DNA from: Chloroflexi bacterium RBG_16_70_13
GTDB lineage: Bacteria > Chloroflexota > Limnocylindria > Limnocylindrales > CSP1-4
DNA length: 6,237 nucleotides
Direction: 5' to 3'
NCBI GenBank assembly: GCA_001795245.1
Contig: MGOD01000018.1
Location: 337 to 6,573 of the forward strand
Shown here: positions 5,887 to 6,237 of the stretch, one piece after another
How positions within the stretch are numbered: the first letter of the stretch is position 1
Layout of the letters: the number at the start of each line of letters is the position of its first letter
Made by a program: the position numbers and the translations under genes
The notes under the pieces: model-generated
What the model was told of the DNA's origin: nothing
The model's input: only the letters and a program-made list of their open reading frames with translations
Database searches by the model: none

Positions 5887-6237
5887 CAGCGATCCTCCGA
5901 CGCTGCAGCGACCGTCCGCCGCGCGTTCACCCGCCGTCCGTGGATCGTCCCGCCACCGGACGTACCGTCGCCCCCCGCGTCCGGGCCGGCGCCTGGTCCG
6001 CCCGCCCGCCGGGCCGGCAGCTCGACGGCGGCCTCCAGGTTCGGCGTGGGGGCGGTCGCGTGCGGGAACGCCATCGCATCGACGAAATGGGCCTGGAAGC
6101 GTGGCTCGATGGCGGTCTCGATCTTCTCGACCCGCCGGACGACCGCCTCGATCTCGCGCCGCGCCTCGCCTGACAGGAGCGCGATGAGCGCGCCGGTCCC
6201 GGCCGCGTTGCCGGCCGGTCGGACGTTCTCGATCGGC
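5886..6237 (-). CDS. RACo-like ASKHA-domain corrinoid protein reactivase, C-terminal part (5' end outside window)
   Basis: The minus-strand frame open from the right edge to TGA 5888-5886 gives 116 residues of a C-terminus; the start lies beyond 6237. VRPAGNAAGTGALIALLSGE (5-24), then a helix EARREIEAVVRRVEKIE (24-40) and PRFQAHFVDAMAFPHATAPTPNL (from 45) match the end of the DUF4445/RACo C-terminal ASKHA domain, where 'vGNAAg.GA..aLLs...R..a..ia..ve.iEl...p.Fq..F..am..PH' is conserved. RACo-type proteins use ATP, and usually an N-terminal ferredoxin-like [2Fe-2S] domain (not visible here), to return inactive Co(II) corrinoid to Co(I) in methyl-transfer systems. After about residue 74 the chain continues as a Gly/Pro/Ala-rich, then Arg-rich, tail of roughly 40 residues, probably disordered. 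The stop overlaps the MttB-family start by one base (TGATG), which argues for one operon. No start codon is needed inside the window; the internal ATG at 6074 is residue 55. Confidence 0.82.
   Translation of the reverse strand, partial: PIENVRPAGNAAGTGALIALLSGEARREIEAVVRRVEKIETAIEPRFQAHFVDAMAFPHATAPTPNLEAAVELPARRAGGPGAGPDAGGDGTSGGGTIHGRRVNARRTVAAASEDR
5893..5898 (-). promoter_or_regulatory. Ribosome binding site of the MttB-family gene
   Basis: On the minus strand GGAGGA sits six bases before ATG 5886, inside the last codons of the RACo-like gene. It is the strongest Shine-Dalgarno match in the window. It fixes the MttB-family start at M1 rather than the internal M16 and shows that the organism uses Shine-Dalgarno initiation. 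Confidence 0.75.

Noticed and set aside
1..6237. tRNA, rRNA, CRISPR array, insertion sequence or riboswitch.
   Set aside because: Reading both strands I found no tRNA-like cloverleaf, regularly spaced repeats, transposase motifs or recognisable cobalamin or other riboswitch core. Gaps between genes are at most about 150 bp.

Overview
The window is very GC-rich (roughly 70% by eye), densely coded, and most of its codons end in G or C. The gene content is a DUF885 peptidase-like protein, an F420-type reductase, DinB-like and NTF2-like small proteins, and a corrinoid methyl-transfer cluster. This fits a high-GC soil or freshwater Chloroflexota lineage (for example Limnocylindria-like) or an actinobacterium. 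That assignment is inference; no rRNA or other phylogenetic marker is present.

Layout. At the left edge is the 3' end of a plus-strand NTF2/SnoaL-like gene (to 226). It converges on a complete minus-strand DUF885 gene (269-1957). A divergent intergenic region of about 114 bp (1958-2071) separates DUF885 from a plus-strand deazaflavin (F420)-dependent nitroreductase-family protein (about 2072-2818). A 149-bp convergent gap (2819-2967) carries small repeated motifs. From there to the right edge all genes are on the minus strand. In transcription order they are the C-terminus of a RACo-like corrinoid reactivase (6237-5886, 5' end outside), an MttB-family methyltransferase without pyrrolysine (5886-4348), a divergent methylenetetrahydrofolate reductase (4343-3441) and a DinB-like protein (about 3414-2968). 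Junctions are a 1-nt overlap (TGATG), a 4-nt gap and a 26-nt gap, so this looks like one operon.

Biology. The first three operon genes make sense together. An MttB-type enzyme would move a methyl group from an N-methylated substrate to a corrinoid protein, a RACo-type ATPase would rescue corrinoid that had oxidised to Co(II), and MTHFR would oxidise the resulting methyl-tetrahydrofolate to methylene-tetrahydrofolate. The corrinoid protein and the corrinoid:THF methyltransferase are not in the window and would be expected upstream (beyond 6237) or elsewhere. The substrate cannot be read from the sequence. The most interesting points are the substrate-orphan demethylation operon, its atypical MTHFR, a 16-bp dyad at the likely start of the F420-type gene, and a cluster of short repeats in the convergent gap. 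Nothing here is convincingly a wholly new system.
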